Notes: generated by a model from the sequence alone, not told the origin. Positions 25,017-34,344 are shown, numbered from the stretch's first letter. The stretch is DNA of 64,000 bases from a candidate division Zixibacteria bacterium RBG-1 (GCA_000447245.1 AUYT01000001.1:476825-540824); one strand, 5' to 3'. Numbers and translations: made by a program.

Positions 25017-26828
25017 CTACAGATTTTCTTCCTCTCTTAAGGCCTGCTGGCGATAATCCTGGATTTTGGCCTGGCGCTTCAAACTACTCAGCCATTGGTT
25101 GTAAATTTCAGCTTGTCTTTCATTTAACAAATCTTTGGTCAGAGAATCTTGCATAGCCGTAAAGACCGAGTCAGAGGGAGCTTCTTTGGAAGCCAGTTCA
25201 ATAATATAAACTCCGAATTTGCCTCTGACCGGTTTGGAAATCTGATTCTCTTTTGTCAGAGCAAAAGCCACCCCCTGAAATTCGGGTGAGATTCCGACTC
25301 CGGAGACGCTGATATCCTGGGCTGTAAAAGTACCGGTGTGATTTACTGTTAATTGATGGGCTTTAGCCACCTCGCTTAAAGATTGTCCGGGTTTTATGCT
25401 CAAGTAAATCTGAGTGGCTTTTTGAAAAGCTAGATCCAGGGCTTTTTTGCTATTTAACTCTTTGGCCAGGAAGTTTTGCATCTCGTCTAAGCTTTTGAGG
25501 CCGGCCGGTTTTTGGTCCACCAGCTTACAGACCGCAAAACCGTTAGGGGTTTCCATAGCTGTGCTCACTTCACCGACTTTAGCTTCAAAAGCAAACCTGT
25601 GGGCTGGGCTGTTGGAGCCGAAGTCCTTCAAGAAATCATTTTTCTTAAAAAGACCTGTGCTCACAACCGTCAATTGCTTCTGGCTGGCCAGTTTTTCAAA
25701 CCCCACTTTTTTGCTCCGGGAAGCAAACTCTTCGGCTTCGGCTTTAATCTTGGCTAAAGATTCCCGGGAGGGCTTTAATCTCAAAAGAATATGGCTGGCA
25801 TGAAATTTGGTCTCACCTTTTTCTTTTTTGGTTCCATGTAATTTAATCAGGTGCCAGCCGAAGTCGGTTTTGACCGGTTCGGATATCTGATCCGGCTTCA
25901 GCTTCAAGAGTGCCTCCTCAAAGGGTTTGACCATGGCTCCTTTGGCAAACCAGCCCAAATCACCACCTTTGCTGGAGGTACCGGGATCCTGGGAGTAATC
26001 AATGGCAACTTCTACAAAATCGGTTCCCTCGGCAATCTTCTTTTTTAAATCTAAAAGTTCATTTTTAATTTTTTCTTCATCTTCAGCGGAAGCACTCTTA
26101 GGGAACAGAACATAAGTCAGAGCAGCTCGGGGCTCTTCTTGGTATTTCTCCTTATTTAGTTCATAATAATTTTTAATGTCCGTCTGACTGACCTGAATTT
26201 TATTCTCAAACTCGGAAGCCCCAATCATGATAAAGTGGGCAGCCAGCTTGGTCTGACTCTGCAGAAAGTTCATTTTGACATCCTGCGGCGTCACCCGAGC
26301 CATACCCACCACCATCTCCTGCAGTTTTACCTGGGCGATGGTAGAGCGAACGAAATTTTCGTAGGGGGTCCAGTCCAAGGTGGGGTTAGCCAAAAGCTGC
26401 ATATACTTCCCATAATCAAATTGCCCGTTGGTTTGCAGAAAGTCGGCTTGGATAAGCTCCCGGGGAGGATTGCGGCGCAAAAACTCAAACACCTCTTTAT
26501 CGGTCACGCTGATTTTTCTTTTTTTGACTTCGGCCAAAAGCAAGGCCTGATTGATGAGCTCCAGGAAGGTTTGGTCCCGCAGTGATTGCACCATCTCTTC
26601 GGTGAGTTCCCCGTAGCTTTGCTCGGCTTCTTTATAGCGGGTCTCCAACAGATTATTATAGCCCTGAATGGAAATATCCTGGTCGTTGACCGTAGCTATC
26701 ACATCCGGTTTTACTCCGCTGGATTTTCCGGTCAGATCCATCCCCCAGGCAAATATAATGGTTCCCACAAAGGCGATTACTACAAACCACATCACCGATT
26801 TGGTGATTTGACGCATTTTCTTCATCAT
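25017..26828 (-). CDS. PpiD-like membrane-anchored peptidyl-prolyl isomerase
   Basis: Periplasmic folding factor of 603 residues. An N-terminal membrane helix (about residues 12-31, SVMWFVVIAFVGTIIFAWGM) is followed by a SurA_N-like chaperone region and a parvulin domain (AALTYVLFPKSASAEDE through GGDLGWFAKGAMVKPFEEA to FGWHLIKLHGT). A second, degenerate parvulin-like unit follows near KFHASHILLRLKPSRESLAKI and a C-terminal FGVYIIELASKE repeat suggests a third. This is the PpiD layout, SurA/PpiD proteins help outer-membrane proteins leave the Sec channel. It has a ribosome binding site AAAGGAG and a leader with a perfect 10-bp hairpin. Confidence 0.88.
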   Translation of the reverse strand: MMKKMRQITKSVMWFVVIAFVGTIIFAWGMDLTGKSSGVKPDVIATVNDQDISIQGYNNLLETRYKEAEQSYGELTEEMVQSLRDQTFLELINQALLLAEVKKRKISVTDKEVFEFLRRNPPRELIQADFLQTNGQFDYGKYMQLLANPTLDWTPYENFVRSTIAQVKLQEMVVGMARVTPQDVKMNFLQSQTKLAAHFIMIGASEFENKIQVSQTDIKNYYELNKEKYQEEPRAALTYVLFPKSASAEDEEKIKNELLDLKKKIAEGTDFVEVAIDYSQDPGTSSKGGDLGWFAKGAMVKPFEEALLKLKPDQISEPVKTDFGWHLIKLHGTKKEKGETKFHASHILLRLKPSRESLAKIKAEAEEFASRSKKVGFEKLASQKQLTVVSTGLFKKNDFLKDFGSNSPAHRFAFEAKVGEVSTAMETPNGFAVCKLVDQKPAGLKSLDEMQNFLAKELNSKKALDLAFQKATQIYLSIKPGQSLSEVAKAHQLTVNHTGTFTAQDISVSGVGISPEFQGVAFALTKENQISKPVRGKFGVYIIELASKEAPSDSVFTAMQDSLTKDLLNERQAEIYNQWLSSLKRQAKIQDYRQQALREEENL

Positions 26829-26850
26829 ATACTATAAGTCTCCTTTATAA

Positions 26851-26876
26851 GTCAAGCATTTATTCTAATGCTTGAC
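26851..26876. repeat. perfect hairpin in the ppiD leader
   Basis: GTCAAGCATT (26851-26860) and AATGCTTGAC (26867-26876) are perfect inverted repeats with a six-base loop, directly before the ribosome binding site of the ppiD gene on the minus strand. A second small hairpin ATCCC-TTTC-GGGAT follows at about 26879-26892. Both ends of the large hairpin carry the GTCAA motif of the adjacent array. An operator or an RNA stem are both possible. Confidence 0.7.
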
Positions 26877-26909
26877 TATCCCTTTCGGGATTTGTATTTG
26901 ATTGCTCTA

Positions 26910-27048
26910 GTCAATAATGGTCAACAATACTATCATCTTTAGTCAAGTATAGTCAATAATAAATACTATCCTTGACTATTATTGACCATGACTATTGTTG
27001 ACCATAGTCAATAATGGTCATAAGATAGCATTATTGACTAGCGTTGAC
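26910..27048. repeat. array of GTCAA/TTGAC motifs, paired at 10-bp spacing
   Basis: The gene-free stretch 26829-27177 between ppiD (minus) and the rhomboid gene (plus) contains twelve exact GTCAA or TTGAC pentamers (starts 26851, 26872, 26910, 26920, 26942, 26952, 26972, 26982, 26998, 27007, 27034, 27044) plus near copies at 26988 and 27017. Four pairs are exactly 10 bases apart, one helical turn. Parts nest as hairpins, for example TGACCATGACTAT with ATAGTC...ATGGTCA at 26983-27020. Either a cooperative protein binds here, or the array is a degenerate tandem repeat; several TTGACT copies also mimic -35 boxes. Confidence 0.75.
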
Positions 27049-27102
27049 CCTAAATATACGCAAAAAACGGTTTTTGGCAACAGCTTTTGTTAAACAAATT
27101 AT

Positions 27103-27131
27103 TTGACAAGCCCTCTTTGAGCCGTTAAGTT
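27103..27131 (+). promoter_or_regulatory. candidate promoter of the rhomboid-druA operon
   Basis: TTGACA (27103-27108), a 17-base spacer and TAAGTT (27126-27131). The -10 is weak. It would give a leader of about 40 bases. No good ribosome binding site precedes the rhomboid ATG. Confidence 0.45.
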
Positions 27132-27177
27132 GAGTTATAAGCTCGGCTGATAAATTTAACTTAGATTATCTGAAACC

Positions 27178-27849
27178 ATGTTTCCTCTCAAGGATGATAT
27201 CCCCACTGAAAAGCCCCCCATAATCACCATAGCTTTAATTGTCATAAATGTCTTAATTTTCTTTTATCAAATCTCCCTGGGCCCGGATTTTCAATATTTT
27301 ATTGTTAAATTGGGGGCTATTCCCTATGAAATTACCCATCAAAGCGAGATTACTCCGGAAGCTCCTTTTCCGGTTAATATGACTTTGCTCACCTCTATGT
27401 TTCTGCACGGGGGCTGGTTGCATATTATAGGTAATATGTTGTATCTCTGGATTTTCGGGAATAATATTGAGGATAAGTTAGGGCATTTTAAGTTTATTAT
27501 TTTTTATCTGGTCTCTGGTATTATAGCCAGTCTGGTTTTTGTTTTGAGTAGTCCGAATTCAACTGTTCCGATGGTGGGTGCTTCGGGTGCGATTGCCGGG
27601 GTTCTGGGTGCTTATCTGTTGAAATTTCCTCACGCCCGTATATTGACTTTAATCTTTTTGGGTTTCTTTGTTCGAATTGTCAGAATTCCGGCGGTTTATG
27701 TTCTGGGGTTTTGGTTTGTTATTCAGCTGATTTATGCTCTGCCTTCGATCGGGTCGAATACAGGCGGGGTGGCTTGGTTTGCGCATATCGGGGGATTTGT
27801 GGCGGGGATGGGGTTGTTTAAAGTGATGAGTGTATTTCAAAGAGTATGA
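27178..27849 (+). CDS. rhomboid family intramembrane serine protease
   Basis: Six-helix rhomboid protease of 223 residues. The N-terminus MFPLKDDIPTEKPPIITIAL is typical of bacterial rhomboids; HGGWLHIIGNMLYLWIFG is the conserved loop-helix 2 segment; the catalytic pair is Ser136 in GASGAIAG and His203 in AHIGGFVAG. It cleaves transmembrane helices of unknown substrates. Its stop overlaps the start of the DruA-like gene by four bases (ATGA), so the two may be co-translated, although the next two genes look acquired. Confidence 0.93.
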   Translation: MFPLKDDIPTEKPPIITIALIVINVLIFFYQISLGPDFQYFIVKLGAIPYEITHQSEITPEAPFPVNMTLLTSMFLHGGWLHIIGNMLYLWIFGNNIEDKLGHFKFIIFYLVSGIIASLVFVLSSPNSTVPMVGASGAIAGVLGAYLLKFPHARILTLIFLGFFVRIVRIPAVYVLGFWFVIQLIYALPSIGSNTGGVAWFAHIGGFVAGMGLFKVMSVFQRV

Positions 27850-28973
27850 AAAGAGAAAAAATATTAAGAAAGAAAGTTATAAAAGCTTTAAAGAAACAGG
27901 GATTTAAGATTAATCCACACGTAAGGCCCAGAGGATATAGCAAAAAAACTTTAAGACAGATACAACAGAATGCAAGAATGGAACAAATTTCTTTCCATAA
28001 GAAATTCTTACTTGAAAATACTGAAAAAGTTATATCATATTGTAAAGATGGAAAAGAGATTGACCCAGATAAAATTGTTTTAGAATTAAGAGAAGTTAAA
28101 TCAGGTTCCTTAGAAGAAATCCTATTTCGCTGGTGGAACCTTACTTGGTGGAGTATTCCATATCAACATCCGTATGGTCGGCAAATGAGATTTTTGCTGT
28201 GGGATATTACTCACAATTGTCCATTCGGGCTTTTCGCTTTACAAAGTCCTGTGCTCAAAATGTCTGTTCGAGACAACGCACTTGGAATACCAAATAAAGA
28301 GTTAGATATTTGGGTAAATAGATCGATGAATGCCCAGAGAGTAGGGGCTTTACCTCCTTATAATGAATTATTGGGTGGGAAAATGGTTGCTTTAGCTCTT
28401 ACATCTAACGAAATAAGGGAAGCTTATATAAAAAAATACAAAAATTATGTATCAATTATTGAGAGGAGAAGATTAAGACCTGAACTTTTATTTATTACAA
28501 CAACTAGTGCTTTTGGGAGAAGTAGTTTATATAATCGTTTAAAATTAAACGGAGAAGTTGTAGCTGAAAGTTTGGGATATACTAAAGGTTCGGGTACGTT
28601 TCATATACCGGAAGATTTATACCAAGAAATCCTGGAGTTTTTGGCTTCTAAAAGTGTTGATATCGCACGTGGCTATGGACATGGTCCCTCAAGAAAACTG
28701 AAACTGCTTAGCTTGGGTTTCAAATATCTTGGAATACCAAAATTTGAATTTCATGGACTCAAACGAGAATTTTATTTGCTTCCTTTAGTTAAAAATTTAA
28801 AAGATGTAATTCAGAGGAGAAAAAAACCAATTTGGTATAACCGTCCTTTTAATAGATTGGTGGAATATTGGAAAGGAAGATGGGCAATACCAAGAGCTAA
28901 AAGAATCCCTCTTTGGAGCGCTTTTGAAACAGAAAAGTTTTTCATAAGAGCAACATCTATTCTAAAGGCCTGA
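27846..28973 (+). CDS. DruA-like DUF4338 protein, candidate antiphage component
   Basis: Protein of 375 residues matching the DUF4338 family, whose founding defence member is DruA of the Druantia antiphage system. Recognised segments in order are a basic N-terminus with VIKALKKQGFKI, YGRQMRFLLWD, GLFALQSPVLKMSVRDNALG, MNAQRVGALPPYNELLGGK, TTTSAFGRSSLYNRLKL and GSGTFHIPEDLYQEILEFL, ending in RAKRIPLWSAF. The molecular activity of DruA-like proteins is not established as far as I know. The large helicase DruE and the other Druantia genes are absent; the only partner is the following unknown membrane protein. Base composition is visibly more A/T-rich (many AGA, ATA, TTA codons) than dnaE downstream, which suggests transfer. 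The start overlaps the rhomboid gene by four bases. Confidence 0.75.
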   Translation: MKREKILRKKVIKALKKQGFKINPHVRPRGYSKKTLRQIQQNARMEQISFHKKFLLENTEKVISYCKDGKEIDPDKIVLELREVKSGSLEEILFRWWNLTWWSIPYQHPYGRQMRFLLWDITHNCPFGLFALQSPVLKMSVRDNALGIPNKELDIWVNRSMNAQRVGALPPYNELLGGKMVALALTSNEIREAYIKKYKNYVSIIERRRLRPELLFITTTSAFGRSSLYNRLKLNGEVVAESLGYTKGSGTFHIPEDLYQEILEFLASKSVDIARGYGHGPSRKLKLLSLGFKYLGIPKFEFHGLKREFYLLPLVKNLKDVIQRRKKPIWYNRPFNRLVEYWKGRWAIPRAKRIPLWSAFETEKFFIRATSILKA

Positions 28974-28993
28974 TAATAAAAAAGGGAGATAAA

Positions 28994-30055
28994 ATGTTTC
29001 TTTGTTTATCATCTGGAGCGAGTCAAAGATATAGGCAGGACATCCTAAGAGCCCTTGCTATGCCAGAGGGAGCACTCCTTCAGTTCCGTTACGATTCCAA
29101 AAGGGTCTCTCCAAAAATATTAGACTCGCTTGAGAAAAATTCCAAGGGAAAAATTGTTCATAAAAAATGTCTTATAGCTTATATAGACCAGCAGGATAAA
29201 ACAAAAATTCCTGAATTAATTCCTTGTCGTTTTGCAAGGCTTGAAGAAGCATTGCGGGTTGGCACTACGGTTAGCCTCCGTTTTTCTCTTGAGGAGTTTT
29301 CTTATGCTCATGATCTTAAGGCTTTTAATAATGAGGTAAGTTCTGCCTCTGGAAATGCTCTCCCGACATGGCAACAAGATGGAACAATAAAGGGATATTA
29401 TTGGTCTGAAATAAATCAGGAACCAACGACAGTAATCAGCTCTAAGGAAATTGACAAATGGGAAAACATTGCTAGTCAAATATCTGCGAGAACTGATTTT
29501 GCAAATGAGAATTATTTTTATATGATTAACGGCATTTATTCGTTAAAGAAGCAAGAAGCAATTATTTCAAAGGATGCATGTTATAAATTAGAGTCTGCAC
29601 AGGAGTACGAAATTCGAGTATATCATTTTCATCCAAAAATTACACCAAAGGGCCCGAATTTATACCTAAGTTTGTCAACCCCATTAGTAACATTTACAAC
29701 AAGCCCTAAGCTAATTATAGACTCAAGATACGATTTGAAACGAGCACGTTTTAGAACAGCTAAACCTTCAACTTCACAAAATGCAATTTTAATGGTTCTA
29801 ACTGACGTAGAAGACTCTGAAAAAGAGTTAAAGAATTTGGAGTTTGATATTTTACTCAAAATAAAGGGAACTTTTTGGACTTCAGTTGCATATGCAATTG
29901 GTATCGGGATATTAATAACAATTCCCCCAATTACAGCTGCGTTCTCTAATCCAGCCTTACCCGAAGAAAATAGGATAGTGATCTCACTTATATCTCTATT
30001 TGCAGGAATTATTACAGGAATCTTGGTCGTATTTGGATTAAAAAAACCTATATGA
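28994..30055 (+). CDS. unknown protein with C-terminal membrane hairpin
   Basis: I do not recognise this 353-residue protein. It has a good ribosome binding site (GGGAGAT) before the ATG. Residues 1 to about 285 are soluble and strand-rich with no obvious catalytic motif, including FRYDSKRVSPKILDSLEK, PCRFARLEEAL and a HFHPKITPKGPNLYLSLS stretch. Two closely spaced membrane helices end the protein (about residues 292-313 and 327-348) with a short polar loop. It follows the DruA-like gene by 20 bases in the same A/T-rich segment, so the two probably work together. A soluble sensor region joined to a C-terminal membrane hairpin is a layout shared by several membrane-damaging defence effectors, but that is only an analogy. 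Confidence 0.7.
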   Translation: MFLCLSSGASQRYRQDILRALAMPEGALLQFRYDSKRVSPKILDSLEKNSKGKIVHKKCLIAYIDQQDKTKIPELIPCRFARLEEALRVGTTVSLRFSLEEFSYAHDLKAFNNEVSSASGNALPTWQQDGTIKGYYWSEINQEPTTVISSKEIDKWENIASQISARTDFANENYFYMINGIYSLKKQEAIISKDACYKLESAQEYEIRVYHFHPKITPKGPNLYLSLSTPLVTFTTSPKLIIDSRYDLKRARFRTAKPSTSQNAILMVLTDVEDSEKELKNLEFDILLKIKGTFWTSVAYAIGIGILITIPPITAAFSNPALPEENRIVISLISLFAGIITGILVVFGLKKPI

Positions 30056-30106
30056 TATCCAATGAATTTAAGATAATTTTTTATGAAATAGAAAGAAGAA
30101 ATTATT

Positions 30107-33100
30107 ATGGAACACGCTGATTTTGTCCATCTGCACAATCACACCCAATATTCCCTCTTAGACGGGGCATGTAAGATTGATAATTTATTAACTCTGGCTA
30201 AAAGCTACAAAATGCCGGCTTTGGCCATCACCGACCACGGCAATATGTTCGGTGCCATAGAATTCTACAAAAAAGCCATAGCTCACGGAATCAAACCCAT
30301 CCTCGGAATAGAAGCCTACGCCGCCCCGGAAGATTTACACAAAAAAGAACCGGTCCGAGGTTTACCCGACACCGGCTTTCATTTAGTACTACTTGTCAAA
30401 AATTACACCGGCTACAAAAATTTAATCAAGTTAGCTTCCATCGGCTACTTGGAAGGTTTCTACTTCAAACCCCGCATAGATAAAAAAGTCCTAAAACAAC
30501 ATTCCGAAGGGCTAATAGCCCTTTCGGCCTGTCTAAACGGAGAGATTCCGGTCAACCTTCTTGACAACAGATACGAACAAGCCAAAAAGCTGGCTTTTGA
30601 GTTTGCGGATATTTTCGGGAAGGAGAATTTCTTTTTAGAGATACAGGACCATGACATAGATTTGGAGAAGAAGAATAAAGAGGAAATTCAAAAACTTGCA
30701 AAAGAATTAAACTTCAATTTAGTAGCCACCAACGACTGCCATTATCTCAAGCAAGAACATTATCAAGCCCATGATGCCCTGCTCTGTATCCAGACCGGCA
30801 AACTCATCACCGATACCGACAGATTAAAATTCGGCACCGACCAGGTTTATTTCAAATCACCGGAGGAAATGAAGGAACTCTTCAAGGATTATCCCACAGC
30901 AATCGAGAATACTCTAAGGATAGCGGAAGAATGCAACTTAGAGTTAGAATTCGGGAAAAGCCACTTACCCCATTTCCCCTTACCGCGTGGATTTGAAAGT
31001 TTAGAAAATTATTTAGAATATACCGCCCGCATAGGGCTGACTCACAGGTACGGCAAAGTAACCCCGGCTTTAGAAGAAAGGTTGAACTACGAATTAAAAG
31101 TAATCAAGCAGATGGGGTATGCCAGTTACTTCCTGATAGTAAAGGATTTCATCGACTACGCCAAGTCTCAAAACATCCCGGTCGGTCCGGGGCGTGGCTC
31201 TGCTGCTGGATCTTTGGTCTCTTATGCCTTAGGAATCACCAACATTGACCCCATCAGATATGGTTTGATTTTTGAAAGATTTTTGAATCCGGAAAGAATC
31301 TCCATGCCGGATATTGATATAGATTTTTCGGATTGGGGGAGAGATAAAGTTATCAAATATGTGATTGGCAAATACGGGGAGGAGAATGTCTCCCAGATTA
31401 TTACCTTCGGAACTATGGCTGCCAGAGCCGTAGTCCGGGACGTCGGTAGGGTAATGAATATGTCCTACTCCGAAGTAGACCGAATCGCCAAGATGATTCC
31501 TTTTGAAGTGGATATGACTTTGGAAAAAGCCCTGCAGGTCCAGCCGGAGTTAAAAAAATTGGCCGAGACCAATCCTCAGGTAGAAAAACTAATCTCCCAT
31601 TCTCAAATTTTAGAGGGATTATCCCGGCATGCCTCCACCCATGCCGCCGGTGTGGTAATTGCCCCTACCCGCCTGACTGAATTTGTCCCTCTCTACAAAA
31701 CCAACAAGGATGAAATCACCACTCAATATGATATGTTGGGAATTGAAGATATCGGGCTTTTGAAAATCGACTTTCTGGGGTTGAGAACTTTGACCGTCAT
31801 CGACGACACCTTAGAGCGTCTGCGTAAGAATAAAGGAATAAATATCGACATCGAGAAAATTCCTTTGGACGACAAAAAAGTTTACGAGCTTTTCAGCCGG
31901 GGTGAAACCGTGGGTATTTTCCAGTTTGAATCAGCAGGAATGAGAGATTACTTGAAAAAATTAAAGCCGGAATCTTTGGAAGATATCAGCGCCATGAACG
32001 CTCTGTACCGCCCCGGTCCTCTGGACAGCTATATGGTGGATGAATATATCGAGCGCAAGCGGGGCTTCAAAGAAATCAAATATGAGCATCCTTTATTGGA
32101 GACTATTTTAAAAGAAACCTATGGAGTGATTGTCTACCAGGAACAGGTGATTCAAATCGCCTCCGAATTGGCGGGCTATTCTCTAAGCAAGGCCGATATT
32201 TTAAGAAAAGCCATAGGGAAAAAACAGGCCTCACTTTTGGCCCAGCAAAAAACCGAGTTCATCAAAGGCTGCAAAGCCCATGGAGTAAAAGATGAGATAG
32301 CCGGCAGAATTTTTGAGCTGATTTCCACTTTCGGGCGCTACGGATTCAACAAATCTCATTCGGTCGGTTACGCCCTGGTGGCTTATCAGACCGCTTATTT
32401 AAAGACATATTACCCCAAAGAATTTATGGCGGCAACCATGTCTACGGAAATGGGGGATACCAATAGAATTGTAATATTGATGGAAGAATGCAAGAGAATG
32501 GGAATGGAAGTCTTGCCGCCGGATGTCAATGAATCTTTTGCCAATTTCCAGGTTATACATGATAAAATTAGATTCGGCTTAGTGGCGGTCAAAAACGTGG
32601 GTTCGCAGGCTGTGGAAGCCATAGTCCAAGCCCGAGAAAAGTTGGGCAAGTTTGAGACCTTTTTTCAATTTTGTGAAAGGGTGGATATAAAAGCCATTAA
32701 TCGCAAGACCGTGGAAAGTTTAATTTATGCCGGGGCCTTCGATTGTATCCATAAAAACCGGGCCAGTCTGATTGTGGTTTTAGACATGGCGCTGGAATAC
32801 GGTCAAACACTCCAAAAAGAAAAATCACAGGGGCAGTTCGGTTTATTTTCTTCCGCCAGTCAGAAAGTTTTAGCCGAGCCAAAACTCCCTGAAGTTGAAC
32901 ACTGGACCTATCCGGAGATTTTATCCAGAGAGAAGCAGATGCTGGGGTTTTACATTTCCGGACATCCCTTGTCTGACTATAAAGAGCAACTAAAATTATT
33001 CACCACCCATTCTACGGAAAGTTTAGAGCAAGCTTCTGATAATCAAGAAGTGAACATCGGTGGAATTCTGACCAACTTAAAAACCAATATCGACAAAAAG

Positions 33101-33595
33101 GGGAAGCAGATGGCTTTTGCTACCTTAGAGGATTTCTTAGGGGCAGTGGAGCTGGTGATTTTTTCAGACGTTTTCGAAAAATTCCGAGAGCTGATTTACA
33201 CCGATTCTCTTATCTGGGCTAAAGGCCGGACTTCCACCAAAGAAGGGGAAAAGCCCAAGATTATCGTCTACCATTTCATGCCTTTAGAAGAAGTCAATCA
33301 AAAACTGCCGGGCAAACTGCACTTACTTTTAGGGAAACAGGATTTCGACAGCTCCTCCTTTGACAATCTCAAGAAGCTACTTTCTTTTTCTCAAGGTCAC
33401 ACCCCGGTCTTTCTGCATGTCAACACCAACGCCCAAGAAAAAGTGAGCGTCAGGTTAAAGAATATCACGGTTTTGTTGACTGAAAAGCTGGTGCAGGATT
33501 TAAAGCAGCTGGTGGGAGAAGAAAATATTTATCTGGAGCTGGAGAAGAATAATTTCCATTCCAAATCTGCAAAAGCCAGCCATTTAGCCGATTAG
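30107..33595 (+). CDS. dnaE: DNA polymerase III alpha subunit
   Basis: Replicative polymerase of 1162 residues. The N-terminal PHP domain starts HLHNHTQYSLLDGACKI with DHGNMFGAIEFY; the polymerase active site Asp residues are in PDIDIDFSD (residues 401-409), with GPGRGSAAGSLVSYALGI and YRPGPLDSYM as further core motifs; an OB-fold near residue 985 (VNIGGILTNLKTN) and a C-terminal tail complete it. It has no proofreading domain fused, so it is DnaE rather than PolC. Length is normal. It resumes the normal base composition after the A/T-rich island. Confidence 0.97.
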   Translation: MEHADFVHLHNHTQYSLLDGACKIDNLLTLAKSYKMPALAITDHGNMFGAIEFYKKAIAHGIKPILGIEAYAAPEDLHKKEPVRGLPDTGFHLVLLVKNYTGYKNLIKLASIGYLEGFYFKPRIDKKVLKQHSEGLIALSACLNGEIPVNLLDNRYEQAKKLAFEFADIFGKENFFLEIQDHDIDLEKKNKEEIQKLAKELNFNLVATNDCHYLKQEHYQAHDALLCIQTGKLITDTDRLKFGTDQVYFKSPEEMKELFKDYPTAIENTLRIAEECNLELEFGKSHLPHFPLPRGFESLENYLEYTARIGLTHRYGKVTPALEERLNYELKVIKQMGYASYFLIVKDFIDYAKSQNIPVGPGRGSAAGSLVSYALGITNIDPIRYGLIFERFLNPERISMPDIDIDFSDWGRDKVIKYVIGKYGEENVSQIITFGTMAARAVVRDVGRVMNMSYSEVDRIAKMIPFEVDMTLEKALQVQPELKKLAETNPQVEKLISHSQILEGLSRHASTHAAGVVIAPTRLTEFVPLYKTNKDEITTQYDMLGIEDIGLLKIDFLGLRTLTVIDDTLERLRKNKGINIDIEKIPLDDKKVYELFSRGETVGIFQFESAGMRDYLKKLKPESLEDISAMNALYRPGPLDSYMVDEYIERKRGFKEIKYEHPLLETILKETYGVIVYQEQVIQIASELAGYSLSKADILRKAIGKKQASLLAQQKTEFIKGCKAHGVKDEIAGRIFELISTFGRYGFNKSHSVGYALVAYQTAYLKTYYPKEFMAATMSTEMGDTNRIVILMEECKRMGMEVLPPDVNESFANFQVIHDKIRFGLVAVKNVGSQAVEAIVQAREKLGKFETFFQFCERVDIKAINRKTVESLIYAGAFDCIHKNRASLIVVLDMALEYGQTLQKEKSQGQFGLFSSASQKVLAEPKLPEVEHWTYPEILSREKQMLGFYISGHPLSDYKEQLKLFTTHSTESLEQASDNQEVNIGGILTNLKTNIDKKGKQMAFATLEDFLGAVELVIFSDVFEKFRELIYTDSLIWAKGRTSTKEGEKPKIIVYHFMPLEEVNQKLPGKLHLLLGKQDFDSSSFDNLKKLLSFSQGHTPVFLHVNTNAQEKVSVRLKNITVLLTEKLVQDLKQLVGEENIYLELEKNNFHSKSAKASHLAD

Positions 33596-33680
33596 ATTAT
33601 TACAGATGGCCGTGAAAACGGGCCTGTAAACAAACAGTCCCAAAAGTATAAACGTAGCACTGATAAATTGTGAGGAAAAT

Positions 33681-34247
33681 ATGAAAAGAAGGATATGGTA
33701 TCCGGTTTTGCTGGTCTTGGTAGGATTAGTCTCATTAGGTTTTTCGGACAAAGAGAAGAAAAGCTCCAAAGATAAAAGCTCATCCGGGGGGTTGGTCTGG
33801 TATCGCTACGACAAGGGTTTGCAGAAAGCCAAATCTGAAAAGAAGCCGATTCTGGTGGATTTTTACACGGACTGGTGCGGCTGGTGTAAAAAGATGGATA
33901 AAGATACTTACGCTAATCAGGAAGTCATAAAATTGCTTAACGATAATTTTATAGCGGTTAAACTCAACGCCGAATCTCGGAATCCTTTGGAGATTATAGA
34001 TAAAGATGGCAATAAAAAAACCGAAGCTCAAATCGCCAGAGAGTTCAAGGTTTCAGCTTATCCTATCACTTGGTTTTTGAGACCAAGCGGAGAGCAAATA
34101 GCACCGCTACCAGGTTATCGTGGTCCTACGGATTTTCTACCAATCTTGAGTTTGGTTTCTGATTTTGTCAAAGAAAAAGCTTATGAGAAGATGAGCATTA
34201 ACGACTATATCAAACAGAAGGAAGATGCCAAGGTCAAGAAAGATTAA
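33681..34247 (+). CDS. exported thioredoxin-fold protein
   Basis: Protein of 188 residues with a signal peptide or N-terminal anchor (residues about 5-21, WYPVLLVLVGLVSLGF), a charged Lys/Ser spacer and a thioredoxin fold. The redox centre is DWCGWCKKMD with CxxC, and the cis-proline is in SAYPITWF. It resembles the thioredoxin_7/DsbD-gamma type that reduces or forms disulfides in the periplasm. It ends with a Lys-rich tail and is followed by a terminator. Confidence 0.87.
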   Translation: MKRRIWYPVLLVLVGLVSLGFSDKEKKSSKDKSSSGGLVWYRYDKGLQKAKSEKKPILVDFYTDWCGWCKKMDKDTYANQEVIKLLNDNFIAVKLNAESRNPLEIIDKDGNKKTEAQIAREFKVSAYPITWFLRPSGEQIAPLPGYRGPTDFLPILSLVSDFVKEKAYEKMSINDYIKQKEDAKVKKD

Positions 34248-34280
34248 ATTTCAATAGTTATAAAAAAGTACCTGATTAAA

Positions 34281-34305
34281 CGGAGCTTAAAAGCTCCGTT
34301 TTTGT
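34281..34305 (+). terminator. rho-independent terminator after the thioredoxin-like gene
   Basis: CGGAGCTT-AA-AAGCTCCG stem followed by TTTTTG, 34 bases after the stop codon. Confidence 0.88.
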
Positions 34306-34316
34306 CTTCAAACCTC

Positions 34317-34344
34317 TTGACTTAATAAATAATTTTATTATTTT
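34317..34344 (+). promoter_or_regulatory. candidate promoter of the PorV-like gene
   Basis: TTGACT (34317-34322), 16-base spacer and TATTTT (34339-34344) in very A/T-rich DNA directly after the terminator. It would give a leader of about 27 bases to the ATG at 34378. Confidence 0.5.

Noticed and set aside
24871-25056. 61-residue plus-strand frame
   Set aside because: It runs across the bidirectional terminator at 24932-24961 and into the antisense of ppiD, with no ribosome binding site.
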